From assembly GCF_003073045.1 (NCBI RefSeq), contig NC_037593.1:10898735-10962734 (forward strand): DNA of 64,000 nt, read 5' to 3'. This DNA comes from Pomacea canaliculata. Lineage: Eukaryota > Mollusca > Gastropoda > Architaenioglossa > Ampullariidae. Shown in pieces: positions 12,530-25,179 of this stretch (position 1 is the first letter of the stretch; each line of letters starts with the position of its first letter). Position numbers and translations under genes: made by a program. The notes beneath the pieces are model-generated. The model saw only the letters and a list, made by a program, of their open reading frames with translations. It made no database searches and was not told the DNA's origin.

Positions 12530-12735
12530 ATCAAATAAAATCAAACTTTACTGTCTGTCCCAGGAAGGTCAAGACAGAAACAGGTTTTTCTGCTCACAAA
12601 CCCAACGACATATACAAACATAAGTACATATTTATATGTACAACATAAAGGGCAAACTTTCAACACACATGCACATCTACACTTTTTACATGTAAACCTC
12701 CTAAGGAGGATGCGAGACATATAGAAAAAGCTTAT
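12530..12735 (-). repeat. interspersed repeat, copy 2 (inverted relative to copy 1)
   Basis: On the - strand this reads from CATCCTCCTTAGGAGG through a TGTAGATGTGC-type block to AGTAAAGTTTGATTTTATTTG, matching 7623-7852. Divergence between the two copies is substantial, so the insertions are not recent. Confidence 0.55.
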
Positions 12736-13463
12736 ATTACTTGTTCTGGTTATGTATGTTCAACAGTATGTTGTAAGGTTTATGTGGCATCACGCACAAA
12801 CAAACATAAGTCCGACATCCATACAATACCGCCGAGAAAAGGAATCAGGTCCTATTAACATTATTTATTTTATTATTTTCATGTTTTTCAATGTTGCTGA
12901 CTGTTTGAGCTACTGGATCGTACTTCGGTTTAGAATCTTTATATACAATCCTAAAGATTGCTTTTGTACAGACTGCTCCGTGGCCTGTGACCCGGGCAGC
13001 GATTGGCCAGTTGAGAGACATGGGAGCGTGTAGTGGAGGGCGTCAGATTGTACATCAGATAAAACATCTTTGTTTGTTGTGCCTCCGTTGGAATGATTAA
13101 CCACATGGGGTAACTAAGAGTGATACCAGGTCCAAGTACACGTTTCCTTATCTTTCTTTGAATTCGCTTCTGTTAAATAATTTTCTTTGTATTGCCAACA
13201 AGTAGATGTCTTTTTGTCCACTGAGGATCTGAGGTTGTTGCTCCTCGCGGGGAACCGAGTGCCCGCTGAGTGTACTGAGTTCAGGTGTGCTTGAGAGAGT
13301 TTATCGGCGAGAGATCGACAGCAGCAGCACGTGACACAATAAAAATATGTGTAACGATTTTTTTTTTGGTAGTTTATTTCTTAAGAAAGTTTTTTTCATG
13401 GTTTTGTCCTCTTCACACCAAAGAGATGCCTCATTCTGCGAATGTCAAGGAAGGAGCTCGGTT

Positions 13464-16400
13464 ATGCAAAGCGACATTTATATTCGTGAGTCTAAGCTTA
13501 CAGCTTTTATTTGTTTACAAAAATTAACTTTCTGTATTTTGTCTATTTCTGTGTGTATCTGTAGCGCATTATATAATTGTGAGCAAAATATCTTTCTTTA
13601 ATTGCATCCTAAGCACATGTTTAGAGCAATTAATTTCATTTCTTGAGTTTTGAACAATTAACAAAGTCAAAGATAATATTGGACTTGTTGAATAAAGGAC
13701 AAGAAATATTAAAGTAAATAGTATCTACGAAATGGTTAAGTCTAGAAGTCTAAAGGTCTCAACACTTGAAGTTAGATATCTGAATAAAAATTTAAAGAAA
13801 TGCAGAAAAAGACTGAATGGCGCAGAACTGCGAAAAAACCGTTTCACAATTTGAAACTTGTGGAAACAATAGATCAACTAGGTAGCACTCTGGTTTTTTT
13901 CCGATGGCTATCCCTTATGTTGTCTGCCACATAGTGTCGTCTGCCCATCACCTGTCTGAAAAGTGCGAGCATATTGGAGAATAACATCACGAACAGCGAC
14001 ATCACTTTCTTGCAAGCACTTATTTTTTTTAAAGATAATATTTAGTTACTTGAAAGTACAAATAAATGTGCAGATTCCCTTTGCCTTTCTCAAATTCCAT
14101 TCTATAGATCAAGATTCTTTTTTCCTTAACATTTGTTCAAAGAAAACTAAGCTTGCGGGGGAGCATGCTGGAAGCAGCAGTGAGCCGGTTTGATGCTGGC
14201 TTAGTTCAAGTTTCTGAAAGTTTATTCCCTGTCTACCTGTCAGCGAGTGAGTGGATGATTTATTAAGGGAACGAAGAAGCTGTGAAAATAGATATTAAAG
14301 TTCTCCCTTTACGACACCGTGGCTTAAAAATGCCGAACCTACAGACACCAGCCCACGACATCTTGACCAGATGTTACCACAGTGGTAACAATCCTTCTGA
14401 GCCCTGGACACAGGGTTAACCCTCAGTTTTGTTCTCACATTAACTAGAATCGTAACACTTGTAAGGCACCTTTAACAAGTGTTTTAACTAAATTTTGAAT
14501 AAGATTCAATTCTCGGTTAGATGGGATTCGTCAGCAGTCAGCCAATGTGCACGTGACTTCTGACGCGCCTGGATACACAGTCTTCCTTGTTTGCCATTGA
14601 TGGACAGACCTACGAACTCCAGTAGAGTACACGTTGTTGACTGTGGTCATCAAAATGAAATATTGTTACCAATAATTGTTTTTCTATCAAGAGAAGACAG
14701 TTTCTTGACCAAGTTTGGAAATCATTACTCATTAGTTTGTTGACGACTGTTTCGCTCCAGTTGGGAGTGCAACCCTGTGGTCTAATCCAATGTCCCCTAA
14801 AGTCTGCATCTGAAGCACTACTGAGCTTCTTCGTGTCTAGATGTGTATTTTCTTTCTTTTGTTCGTCCCTTCCCCAATGCTAATCTTCGGGCCCCTGAAT
14901 ATTCATAGGATTTAATTTGTGCAAAGTTATAATGTGCATATTTTGTGCACATTTATTCTCGATAAAATCCACTCCTCTGGCTTGATGGATCGCCGTCATT
15001 AAAAAAAACTGTTGCTTTTCAAATATGCCTTTTGTATTGTAAGGGCAACGTATTCATGACCCCATGAATATTGCTGTTCTAAGTGAAAAGGACAGTTTAC
15101 TTCCAAATGTTCATAGACTGTGATATGATGATTGATAAATAATGATAAATATAACTTTTTTTTTTAGTAGACTGATACTTTATATTCTTCCCTTGAGGGA
15201 CACATACCAGCTCGTTAAAGGTGTGAATCACGTACTTCGATAGCGGATAATTAATTAACGGTTATGGAGGCTGAAATTTACAGGCCATTAACAAGTCTAC
15301 TTACCGACACTGTAGGCCTCACCTACCAACACATGCTGACGTCTCACGTTATTCGCTCGTTGGAACGAGATTTCCAAGGACTTACTAACTACAGGTGCAA
15401 ATTACAAACTTTGAAATAAACTTCGAGAATATCTTTACATTATCGCTACCAACCAGAATCTGTTTATAACTTGGATTGATTAGTTAGGTCATTAAGTTTA
15501 TTACAACTCTTTCTGGCTATTGGAAGCATCGATTTAAATGTCAGTTTAGGTCAACTCATTAATTTAAATTATAATTTTAGAAAAAATTGAACATGAACAG
15601 TTGAACATAAAAAAAAATCACAACAAACAGCTATCGTGGGGAGTCCCTTTTTTTATTTGAAAAAGTCCTTCGCAAATAATTCCCAAGGCCTTTTAGGGTT
15701 ATGGATGGAATAGTTTCTTAACCCAAGTCTTTAGAATTTGTTGTAAGTAGAGAAAAACAGGGTTAATAAGTAGTCAAGATTTCTTCACGCACATGAGCTC
15801 ATGCAATCTCCCCCGTACACAATCTACATCCATGCATGCGCACACGCTCTTTTGCACTCCCTCACTCACACACATACACACACACACACGAACTTTGCAT
15901 TGTCCTAACGCATCAATTTACTCGTTTTCTTTCGCTATCACTTCATTTTGTCCACTTTGCAGGATCTCTGGTTTATGGGGTCATGGTCTGCTTGGCCATC
16001 CTTATGATGGTTATGGTGGTCTGGAAAGATTCTTTTCAAATCAGTGCCGTATATCAACCGGCAGCCACGTCCAACCCGCAGATCCAGCCAGAACTCAACG
16101 TTTCCCTGACAATGTCCACCCCTACGCCGACCACCACTATGCCTCCACCTCCTTCTTCACGTCTGCTCTGCCACAGCTTCGATGGCCGACTGGGTAACCA
16201 AATGTTTCAGGTGGCCAGCATTCTGGGTCTAGCATGGACGATGAACAGGACTCCCGTATTCGTCGGCGACTTCCAGCTGGAAAGGCTTCTAGAACACTCC
16301 CTCAAGTGGTCCAATCAGGCTGAGTTGGAGAAAAGGTGTAGCAAAGCGCAAGTCATCCATGAAGACAACTGTTACAGGTTCAAATATTCCTTCGCCGAGC

Positions 16401-16975
16401 TGGATCCCAAAATAGACTTCTCCCTTGGAACCTACCTTCAGTCGTGGAAATATTTCGATAAGTTCCGAGCGCAGGTCAAACGAGCGTTGGTCTTCAACCA
16501 GAACGTGGTGAAGAAAGCGGCAACCATCGTCGAGAAGATCAGGGACAGGCACAAGAAGGACCATACTCATCGGCGTTCACATCAGGAGAAGCGACTTTGA
16601 GGCGGAAGGACAAAAGAGACGCGGGTATCCGATGGCATCGCCGGGGTTTCTGAACTCCTCCTTTACATATTTTCAAAGACTTTTTGCTAACTGCACTTTT
16701 GTGATTGCGAGCGAGAACACAAGATGGTGCCGAGAAAACACACCACCCGGTGCTCAAGTGGAGTATCTGGATGTACACTCGCCGGCAGTGGACATGTCTG
16801 TGCTGGTCTCCATGGACCACGTGATAACAACGTTTGGCAGCTATTCGTGGTGGATAGGTTACCTGAACGAAGGGATTACCGTGTACATGAAGGACTTCAT
16901 CGTGCCAGGCACGCACATCGGAGGTCACTTCACAAACCCTGACGATTACGTCTACCCCGGATGGGTTCCTCTCTA
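13464..16975 (+). CDS. alpha-1,2-fucosyltransferase-like (GT11), copy 3, one frame break
   Basis: Third GT11 paralogue. The catalytic exon runs from 15963 (acceptor TTTGCAG) to 16975. It encodes a hydrophobic anchor (about 15965-16020), a Thr/Pro-rich stem, the RLGNQMFQVA motif, CYRFKYSFAELDP, the HIRRSDFE version of the signature (the usual Gly is Ser), then EYLDVHSPAVDM and FGSYSWW. One extra base near 16560, just before the signature, breaks the frame relative to copy 2; the rest is open to the stop. A possible first exon is 13464-13485 (MQSDIYI plus one base, donor GTGAGT), which fits the phase-1 junction shared by the other two copies; it is short and uncertain. The 3' half is nearly identical to copy 2. 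Function (Golgi fucose transfer) is inferred from the family. Confidence 0.72.
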
Positions 16976-17934
16976 GTTGCTCTCACAGCACCTTGTTTTT
17001 TTTTTCTTTTTTTGTTTATCTTTTCCTACCTAGAATAATGTTCTCGTCTCCATGGACTTGATGATATCCTCATATAATATTTTGCAAAACATAACCAGTA
17101 GAAAGGGTTAGCAAGTTAAAAAACGGGAAACGTGTGCATCCCTTCCTAATTTATGACTACCCTCGGGCCCAAAGGACATCAAACAGCAGCAGAGTATGTC
17201 TGTTGTGGTTATAGCCAGCTTCGATCAGCCAGCGAGCAAGTGTCCGTTGGCAGTGGCTGATGAGTGTCGTCACACATGTTGACGAGAGGTCTATAGATTC
17301 CGTCAGTCAGGCAGGTGGATGTGTGTGGGACCTCAGTGCATGGCGGATACAAACGCTCGGTTTTATTTCAAAGCACCTGTTGGCCAGGTGTGATGTTTGT
17401 CGAGGAAACGTTTTCACTCGTTTGTTATCTTGGTGGACGTAGCAAGTGTTTGCTGTACCAGTCCGGCGGGGTCTGGCCATTGCTTACTTAATCAGTTATG
17501 TTGTCTGTTATGTATCTTGGTAGCAGAAGGAGCAGAATTGTTAGTTTTTGTTGTTTTAATGTCAAATTTTATGATGGTTTACGTGACCGTCTGTATAATT
17601 TTGTTTTCAATTTCCCATTGTTTCATCAAAAACGTAGATGTTGGGTAGGCTTCATTCAGAGGGAGAGCTGAGAACTCATGTTTATGTATACAAAAGTACC
17701 CTCACAGTTTTGATCTCTTTTTGTTCATGGTTTCCTCAAATCTGGGAAAATAGCATTTTACTCCAAGCATGACCAAGTCATTAAACAAGAAATGCAATTA
17801 CTAGCAGGCTGATTGTTGGAGTTGTCATTCTTTACGAATTTAAATAATTCAGTAACGTGTTTTTTATTGTTTGTTTGTTTGTTTGTTTGTTGTTTGTTTG
17901 TTTGTTTTTGCGTTCGCCATGACACCCCAAACAT

Positions 17935-18040
17935 ACTTCAGACTCTCTTGTCTGTTACTTTCCTCCTCCAGTTAAAGTTTTATTTTTCAATAAGTTTCCG
18001 AAGCTACCTTAGTCTGGATCTCTCATCTGATGACAAGTAA
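17935..18040. repeat. dispersed repeat shared with 44285-44390
   Basis: Both places contain CAATAAGTTTCCGAAGCTAC preceded by a TTTTATTT block and a TCAGACT(C/G)TCTT(G/A)TCTGTT block in the same order. The element type is unknown. Confidence 0.45.
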
Positions 18041-19145
18041 CAAATGTTTTACTATGTCCACGCACCCGAGGAAGATTACTAAACAAAGCAGAATAGTAAT
18101 AATTTATTGTTATTTACCAGTTATAGAAATTATCAAAGGAATCACAATGTGTACACAATATATTGAAACAAACTGAGTGAAGCTATCTGTAAAATTATTT
18201 ACACAACTAATTGTAATAAGACCTCTGTGAAGGTTGTTGTGTGTAAAGTACGCGGTTAACTTTGACACATGAACTGTATTGTGTTGTTTCTCATATTGTT
18301 GTATTTTGTTGTTTTTTCTTTTCCATTAAGCAAGAACAGCATCACAATGAGAACGGGTTAAAAAGGGAGATAATTTGATGTGCCTAGAAAAAGGGGAGAG
18401 AACTGACTGGGACCCAATCACAAAACGATTTGTAGCAGTCTTTCTGTGAAATGAAGTGAGAGGTGTTGTAGTTGTCGTCACGGTGGTTGTACAGGACAGG
18501 GAGGATAACTCAGTAACCGTCTCTAGGTGCCGGAAGAGCTCTCGAGCTGTTAATTCTCAGAGAATAGTTTGAGGCCTTATTCCCATCCCCATGTGCCATC
18601 TTCAATGGAATCTCCTAGAACACAAACATAAACAGGGATGCATAGAAATAAAAATGAATATAAAACATATCAACAAACACGCACACACACACACACACAC
18701 ACGCATACATACACACACGTGCTTTCAAAGCTTGATATTAATATTTGTTGTAATGACTATGACATGTCGCTCTAAACTTTTGCATCAATGTGGGTGTTAT
18801 AATTCTTTTTTGAATACTGCATTTGACATATATTCTATCAAATCATTATTGTCCAGCTTTCTCTTCCTCTATCACGTGTTCGCTTTCTCTCACCCACAAC
18901 AGCAAGACAAGGGTGGGGCCACTGGAGGATGTGGCATCCCCCCCCCACTACCTTTTCTTATGCTATTACCATTGTTCCATGCAAAATCTTTATAGTTGCT
19001 ATACGGTCTCCCGGACTTCTCAGTCCTGAAACTGAGAAAGAAGAAATAAACTCAACGTCGTAGTAACCTCTCGTCTGCTCGTCGATTACGGCTGACTTCA
19101 TTAAAAAGGAAAGGGGGTTGCATATATATATATGCTGCTGCTACT

Positions 19146-19146
19146 A

Positions 19147-19177
<31 letters not shown>

Positions 19178-19205
19178 GGATGAGGATGAGGAGGAGGAGG
19201 AGGAG
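19146..19205. repeat. trinucleotide run (ATG)n to (GAG)n
   Basis: An uninterrupted run of GAT/ATG units grades into GAG units. It lies outside the coding exons of CadA. Confidence 0.9.
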
Positions 19206-19408
19206 AAATCTTTTCCAGAAATGATAGATCCAAATGTTATCTTACAAATCCTTTTCTGCCGGTCGAACCCTCGTCAGTGACTGTCGTTCCCTGAGAAATG
19301 TTTGAAAATCCAATGTTAGATATGGGCATGAAATAATTAAGCATAAAAATAATTTATAGTTTGATAGTCTGATTGATCTACGTGAGATGACGAGATTCAC
19401 AACAGATT

Positions 19409-21831
19409 TCACTCGACCAGAACTAGAAGCAAGACCTTACTGGGGTAACAGCAGCCGTTAAAGCAGCCCCCACCACTCGCGCAGCCCCCACCGCTGCAGC
19501 AGCACAGATACGCCAGCAGCGCCGCAAGACCCAGCGCCAGCAGCAACATCAGGATCGCAAACACCGCCACGAAGCCGCCGTCGTCCCAGATGCTATGTGA
19601 AGACGATGCCGTCGTTGTTGTGGTTGGTGTGGTTGTGGTCGTGGTGGTCGTGGTGGTGGTGGTACTTGTTGTAGTGACGTAGGTGAGGGCGAACGTGGCT
19701 GTCGCCGAGAGAGCGGGGGAACCTTTGTCCACGCACCTGACCTGCAGGTAAAATGTTCGCCCGCTCTCCGACTCCGGAATCTGCTTGCTGTACTGCACCT
19801 GAGGGGACACAACACGTTTACAAGTTTTCTGAGAGTGTTTCAGTGATGCCTGTTTGATGGAGCAATCTCAGGTCATGATTAATAATTAATGATGCATTGA
19901 AACACCGCAAGAGGTACGAGGCTTCAACTCGCGCTCACAATGCAAGGGAGGGAATGTCATGTATTAAAGCTTCAGTCAGGCCATACAAGAGTTCTCTCCC
20001 ATCTATCCGCTGCCTGTTTAAACTGGCAGTAATGCAGAAAAAAAGGAAACCCCTCTCCAAAAAACAAAAAAAAAAAAACAACAACAAACAACCAAAAAAA
20101 AAAAAAACAACAACAAACAAAGAAAAAACAACAAACAAATAAACAAAATAAAAACAAATTAAAAAAGTAAACAAAACAAAAGCAAGAGAAAAAGACAGCT
20201 GCACGCTAATGACCGTGTGAACATGCTATTGAATGACAACAGCTTGGCCTGAAATAGTCTTGTTAAGAAGCTTACCTGTCCATTAGAGAACAGATACAGG
20301 TATGAAGTATCACCGGACACAGTTTCAAACTTGATGTCGTTATTTGGTGACGTCAGATCGTCATCTGTAGCGTAAAACGTTCCCAGAGTTCCTGGGTAAG
20401 AGAAAAGGAACACAGCTGCTAATTACTGATTAGTGGGTTTTGCTGAGTAGTTGTCTATTTTTACCCTATCTCTCCTTTCTCAAATATGTGTGTGTGTGAG
20501 GTTAAAAGCAATTCGTCTATCCAGGTTCATTGATGCTTTCATGATCTACAGATGATAGAAAATAACAGGCAGAAGCACCAGTGTTAAATCCGTTATTGAT
20601 ACATCATTACATGGATTATATTAATACATCATGGAGACAGCAAATATTTGAAGCAATGAGCCACACGAGTCCCTAAATCCAGGGGACATGCTGCTAACAT
20701 TTGAAGACATGACAAGCAACACCAGCCACCCGAAGCACACACACACACAGATATCACCTGATGTCACCTGGCTGAACAAGACAGGATACAAAGGTGACGT
20801 AATAAAGAGGTACACCAACCCTGCCCTGCCCCTGCCTCACCTAGAGATGAGCCCTGGTTGACGGAAGCTGTCTGCACGTTGTTGCCGAAGTTGCACGTGT
20901 TGTCGTTGGCGTCCTGCACGTTGATGGTGATCTGTGATGTTCCCGTCAACCCTTGCGCGTCCTTGGCCTGGATCGTGACGATGACCTTAGTTGGCATGGC
21001 GCTGTTGTCAACGTCATAGTTCACGGCAAAGGTCAACCTGTTCGTGGAGGTCAAGTAGGTAAACCTCTCGCTGTTGTTGCCAGGCAACAGGCTGTACGTC
21101 ATGGCTTGATTTTCCGGATCTGTGGCGCTCAGCCCCAGACTGCATTGCGACACGCCAATCTACAGGTGAGAGGAATGTATTTTAATAGCATAATTCAAGA
21201 ATTCCATTTGTCCTGGTTATATTTAGACACAGCGATAATTTGTTGACACGGTTACAAATTGTGCAATAATTTTAAAATTTAGCATTTATAGTTATTTATA
21301 ACGAATCGTAAACTGACTTTGTGTAAAAGTCGTTGATAAATATTTGGTTGGATTTGATGTCAAGGCTTTAGTCCACTTGTAACTTGTAACTTTTGTCCCG
21401 AGTATCACAATGCCTTGCCTCGCATTAACCAAACTTTCCAATGGATTCCAAATACTTTAGAATATATCATACTTTTTCTGAATGTACGTAGGTAAGTGTG
21501 TAAGTATGTATGACTACGTGATTGTGTGTGTTCACACGTGTGCACCTGTGTGAAGACTTACATCGGACTCTGTCAAAGTGCAGTAGTACATCGGCTGGGA
21601 AAACACAGGAGGTTCGTTGACGTTTTCAACGTTGACGGTGAGAACATCACTCTGTTAGAGGGAATTGTAAAGGTTATTCTCGTTGACGTCACTAGAGTAC
21701 ACGAGGGTGTGCGCCACTTCGCTCTACGAGGGTTACATAACTTGAGTGTACAAGGGTGTACGAAAGTTCTGCTTTCCATTGTCGATTGTTCAACAGTCAA
21801 TCAAATATCAGCCAATCGTGTGTGTACTGTA

Positions 21832-21874
<43 letters not shown>

Positions 21875-21883
21875 GTGTACTTA

Positions 21884-21914
<31 letters not shown>

Positions 21915-24900
21915 ATGTGTATGTGTACATGGATGTGTTCAGGTATATGTTGCATGAGAATGTATGTATATGCACATAATTGAAGATGCTGAATTAAAAC
22001 ACTTAATTACAAGGAGTGAATTAAAGAAACTAGCAAACAGGTGACCTCCGATGTGAGGTATCCATCACTGGCCACACACGTGATGAGGTATTGATGGGTA
22101 CCCGAGTCGTAGTCCAGCAATGTCTCCCCAGTGGTTAGAGAGGCCAACTTAATTTGCTGGTCTAAAACAGAAGAATAAATATATACACACACATTGATAA
22201 GAGGCAAGTTAATATTCTGATATAAAAACAAAAGAATATAGATATATATATGTATACACACAGGTCGGTTAGAGAGGCCAGTTAATTTTCTCATTTATTT
22301 ATAATCAAACCAAATTACTCTTCTTCGTGACTGAACCAACATTTTCATTCGATGAGTAATATTAGTAAGTATAATTATACAGAATGGGCCACAAACGTGG
22401 GCCACATGCTTAATGCGCTTGGACGAGGGCTACTTGAGTGGTCCACCCTGTGTGTGTGCGCATGCGCGCCATGTGAGGGCTTTACCGACAGGTGACTCTC
22501 AAGAAGAAAACCGTCATTATCTACTTACTGTTGGTGTTGTATACAAACTTGTAAGACTCGTCGGCCGGTTTGACACTGCAGGTCGTCGTGACAGTCTGAC
22601 CATCGGGGTCAGTGATGGTCAACGTGCTCAGCACGTAGCCACCCGCCTTGTCCTCGTACACGGACACGGTGTCCGGCAGGTTTGTGATCAACGGCCGCTG
22701 GTTCAAATCTGCCACATAGACACGTCACCATGACAACATTCGCATTACAACGGCTGATGTCTGTTTTGTAGAACGAAAGTAAAATATAAACATCTTACTT
22801 AGGTCTTTGGTGGCATGAACCTGTTTATTCATGATATCTGATGTGAAAACAAGCTGCCAACTGTAATTTTTGATAGTTTAATCTGGTACTTACCTGTGAT
22901 AGGAACATTTAAGATAAAGGTTCCGGTAGACTTTGTGATGTCAGAGGCAACGATAGACAACTTTACCGTCGTCGACGTCAGCGTCAGGAGCGATTTAGCC
23001 ACAGTTATCTCCCCAGTTCCTGCAGAGATATATATATAATGCCTGTGTTATGGCAATATACTCCACACCATACATGTTACTGGTGCTATTTTCAATCATA
23101 CTTATTTACACTTTTTATTTACAAAATAAAAACCCAAATTGTTTGCCCATAACGAAACAGCGTCTCATTGTATGCCAATAGTTTCAGTTCTCTCCCTGCA
23201 ACTAGTAGCTAATGTATTAGAGCATAAATAATGGGCAATGACAGCAACAAAAGTAGAAAAAGATCCATAATTTTCAAAAAAAAGTGTCGACTATGTGTCA
23301 ATCATTACAGGATAAGCAATTTAAACATCGCCACTTCTAACCCGCCACTAAGATAGTTTTAAGAAGGAGAGACATGGCGTGGCTTTACTGTAACAAATAA
23401 CGGCACACGTGATTAGAGAAATGATTCTCACCGGAATTTATTTGAAAGTATCCGCTATTTGGATCCTGGGTCATAGAATAGGTGATGGAATTTTTTTCTG
23501 GGTCCGTTGCAGTCACCGTGTAGACTGTGTCCCCCACCTGGGCGGCAGTGGCGCTGATGGAGCTGGCGGTAGCTAGAAGACAATGTCACGAGTGTAAAAA
23601 CAAAAAAAGTGATATTGAAAATTTGTAATGTTCACAGTGAAAATGTGATCTTTAAAGGCCCTGAGATCTACATTTCTAACTGACAATGTATCATAATGTC
23701 TACATTGCTACCTGACAACGTGTAATACTGTAAATTACATCCTGTCTACATTTCTACTGAGTTACTGTACCATACCGTCTACACCACACCTTGTACATAT
23801 TTTTCACCTGAGTACTGCTCCATATTGTCTACATAAATCCTGTGTATATTTATACGCCTGATTTTAGCGCCATACTGTCTACATTACATTTTGTTTAATG
23901 TCTACCTGAGTTACTGTACCATACTGTCTACATCACACCTATCTTAGAGCATCACACCCTACCTGACGGCCAGACGGTGAAGACGGGTGACTGGTTCTCG
24001 ATGATGTTCACTGTACCCTGTGTAGTCGCCTTGTTGGTGCCATCTGAACATGCTACATTGAACTGTGTAACTGCTGGCAGTCTTGTAGCTCAGTCCTGTA
24101 CCGGTGTAGTAGATACGCTGGTCTGATGACAAGATGATAACGAGCACTGATGTAGAGATTTTACCTTTGGATTTCTTTTTTATTCATTAGTTTTTATAAA
24201 ATTAATTATAAGTAATTTATTCCATTTTTTATATTTCCCCTTCTACTTTTTGCTTCGTTTTTTGCATTTGTTCGTCTTCCTATTCATCATCGTTGAGGTG
24301 CTACGCTGAAGAGGGTGGCAAGCTTCTGATACGTCGAACAAATCTGAACAAAGACTGATTACAAATAAGGAAAGAGAGAAAGTCACTTTGTCCACTTCCA
24401 GATTACAGTTATTAAGACTGAAATATTATAGTCATTATATTTATTTATTTTTTTATTTTTATTATTATTATATTTTTTTTTGCCACCGAGACTGTCTGAC
24501 CACAACAACATAATAAATCACACCAATCAGAGAGTTAGGATGACGTCATACACGTGTCTCCGGTTTGCTGCTGCACGTTGAAAAGGACCGGAAGTAGGGC
24601 TTGTTGACGTCACTGTGCACGTGCATGTGGTGGTTGTTGCTGTGTTGTCGGTACAAACGAGGTCCATTAACCCAGTGGTTGCCACACTCCACTCTGAGAT
24701 GCTCGCTGGGTTCTGGGTCGTGTCGGGGCAACGTCGAGGTTGGCCTGCGGGTGCGAGTCATGACTTTATATAAGAATGTCATTGAAATGCTTTTAATGTG
24801 CCTCCAACTCTTTTTCAACTCTCGAAACTTCAGTAATTACATATGACAGCGATGAAGATTGCTTAGAAGCAAGACATGCGGTATACTGTATGGGGGTCCG

Positions 24901-25147
24901 ACATCTTGGGAAGTAAATAAATGTTAGTAGTCAAATATACAATTATACTGTCACGTAGATACGTTACTTTAGACACTAAATTATTTAAATTTTAAAACTG
25001 CATCACTGTTAACTTTGAGCAAAATCTATCAAAGAAGAGTAAATGAAATGTATTTCTGAATAACTAATTCTTCATTTGACACTTATAGGAACGGCGAAAA
25101 TGGAATAATAATAATGAAGCCTTTAGTTGTCAGCTTCTTCAACCCAG

Positions 25148-25179
<32 letters not shown>

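Larger units (their letters stand above)
9303..13463. other. spacer between fucosyltransferase copies 2 and 3, rich in repeat debris
   Basis: No host exon is recognised before the proposed tiny first exon of copy 3 at 13464. The stretch contains a long AAAC tetranucleotide array, a LINE reverse-transcriptase remnant (10171-10615), a possible DNA-transposon remnant (12105-12302) and an inverted copy of an interspersed repeat (12530-12735). The rest is AT-rich and featureless to the eye. Confidence 0.5.
16976..19273. other. convergent spacer between fucosyltransferase copy 3 and CadA
   Basis: The 3' ends of the + strand copy 3 and the - strand CadA face each other here. Contents: a GTTT microsatellite near 17867-17907, a dispersed repeat (17935-18040) shared with 44285-44390, a CA run near 18680-18704 and an ATG/GAG trinucleotide run at 19146-19205. 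No exon is recognised. Confidence 0.5.

Noticed and set aside
21526-21983. Long + strand frames rich in Cys/Val or Tyr/Val
   Set aside because: They come from the GTATGT microsatellite inside a CadA intron.
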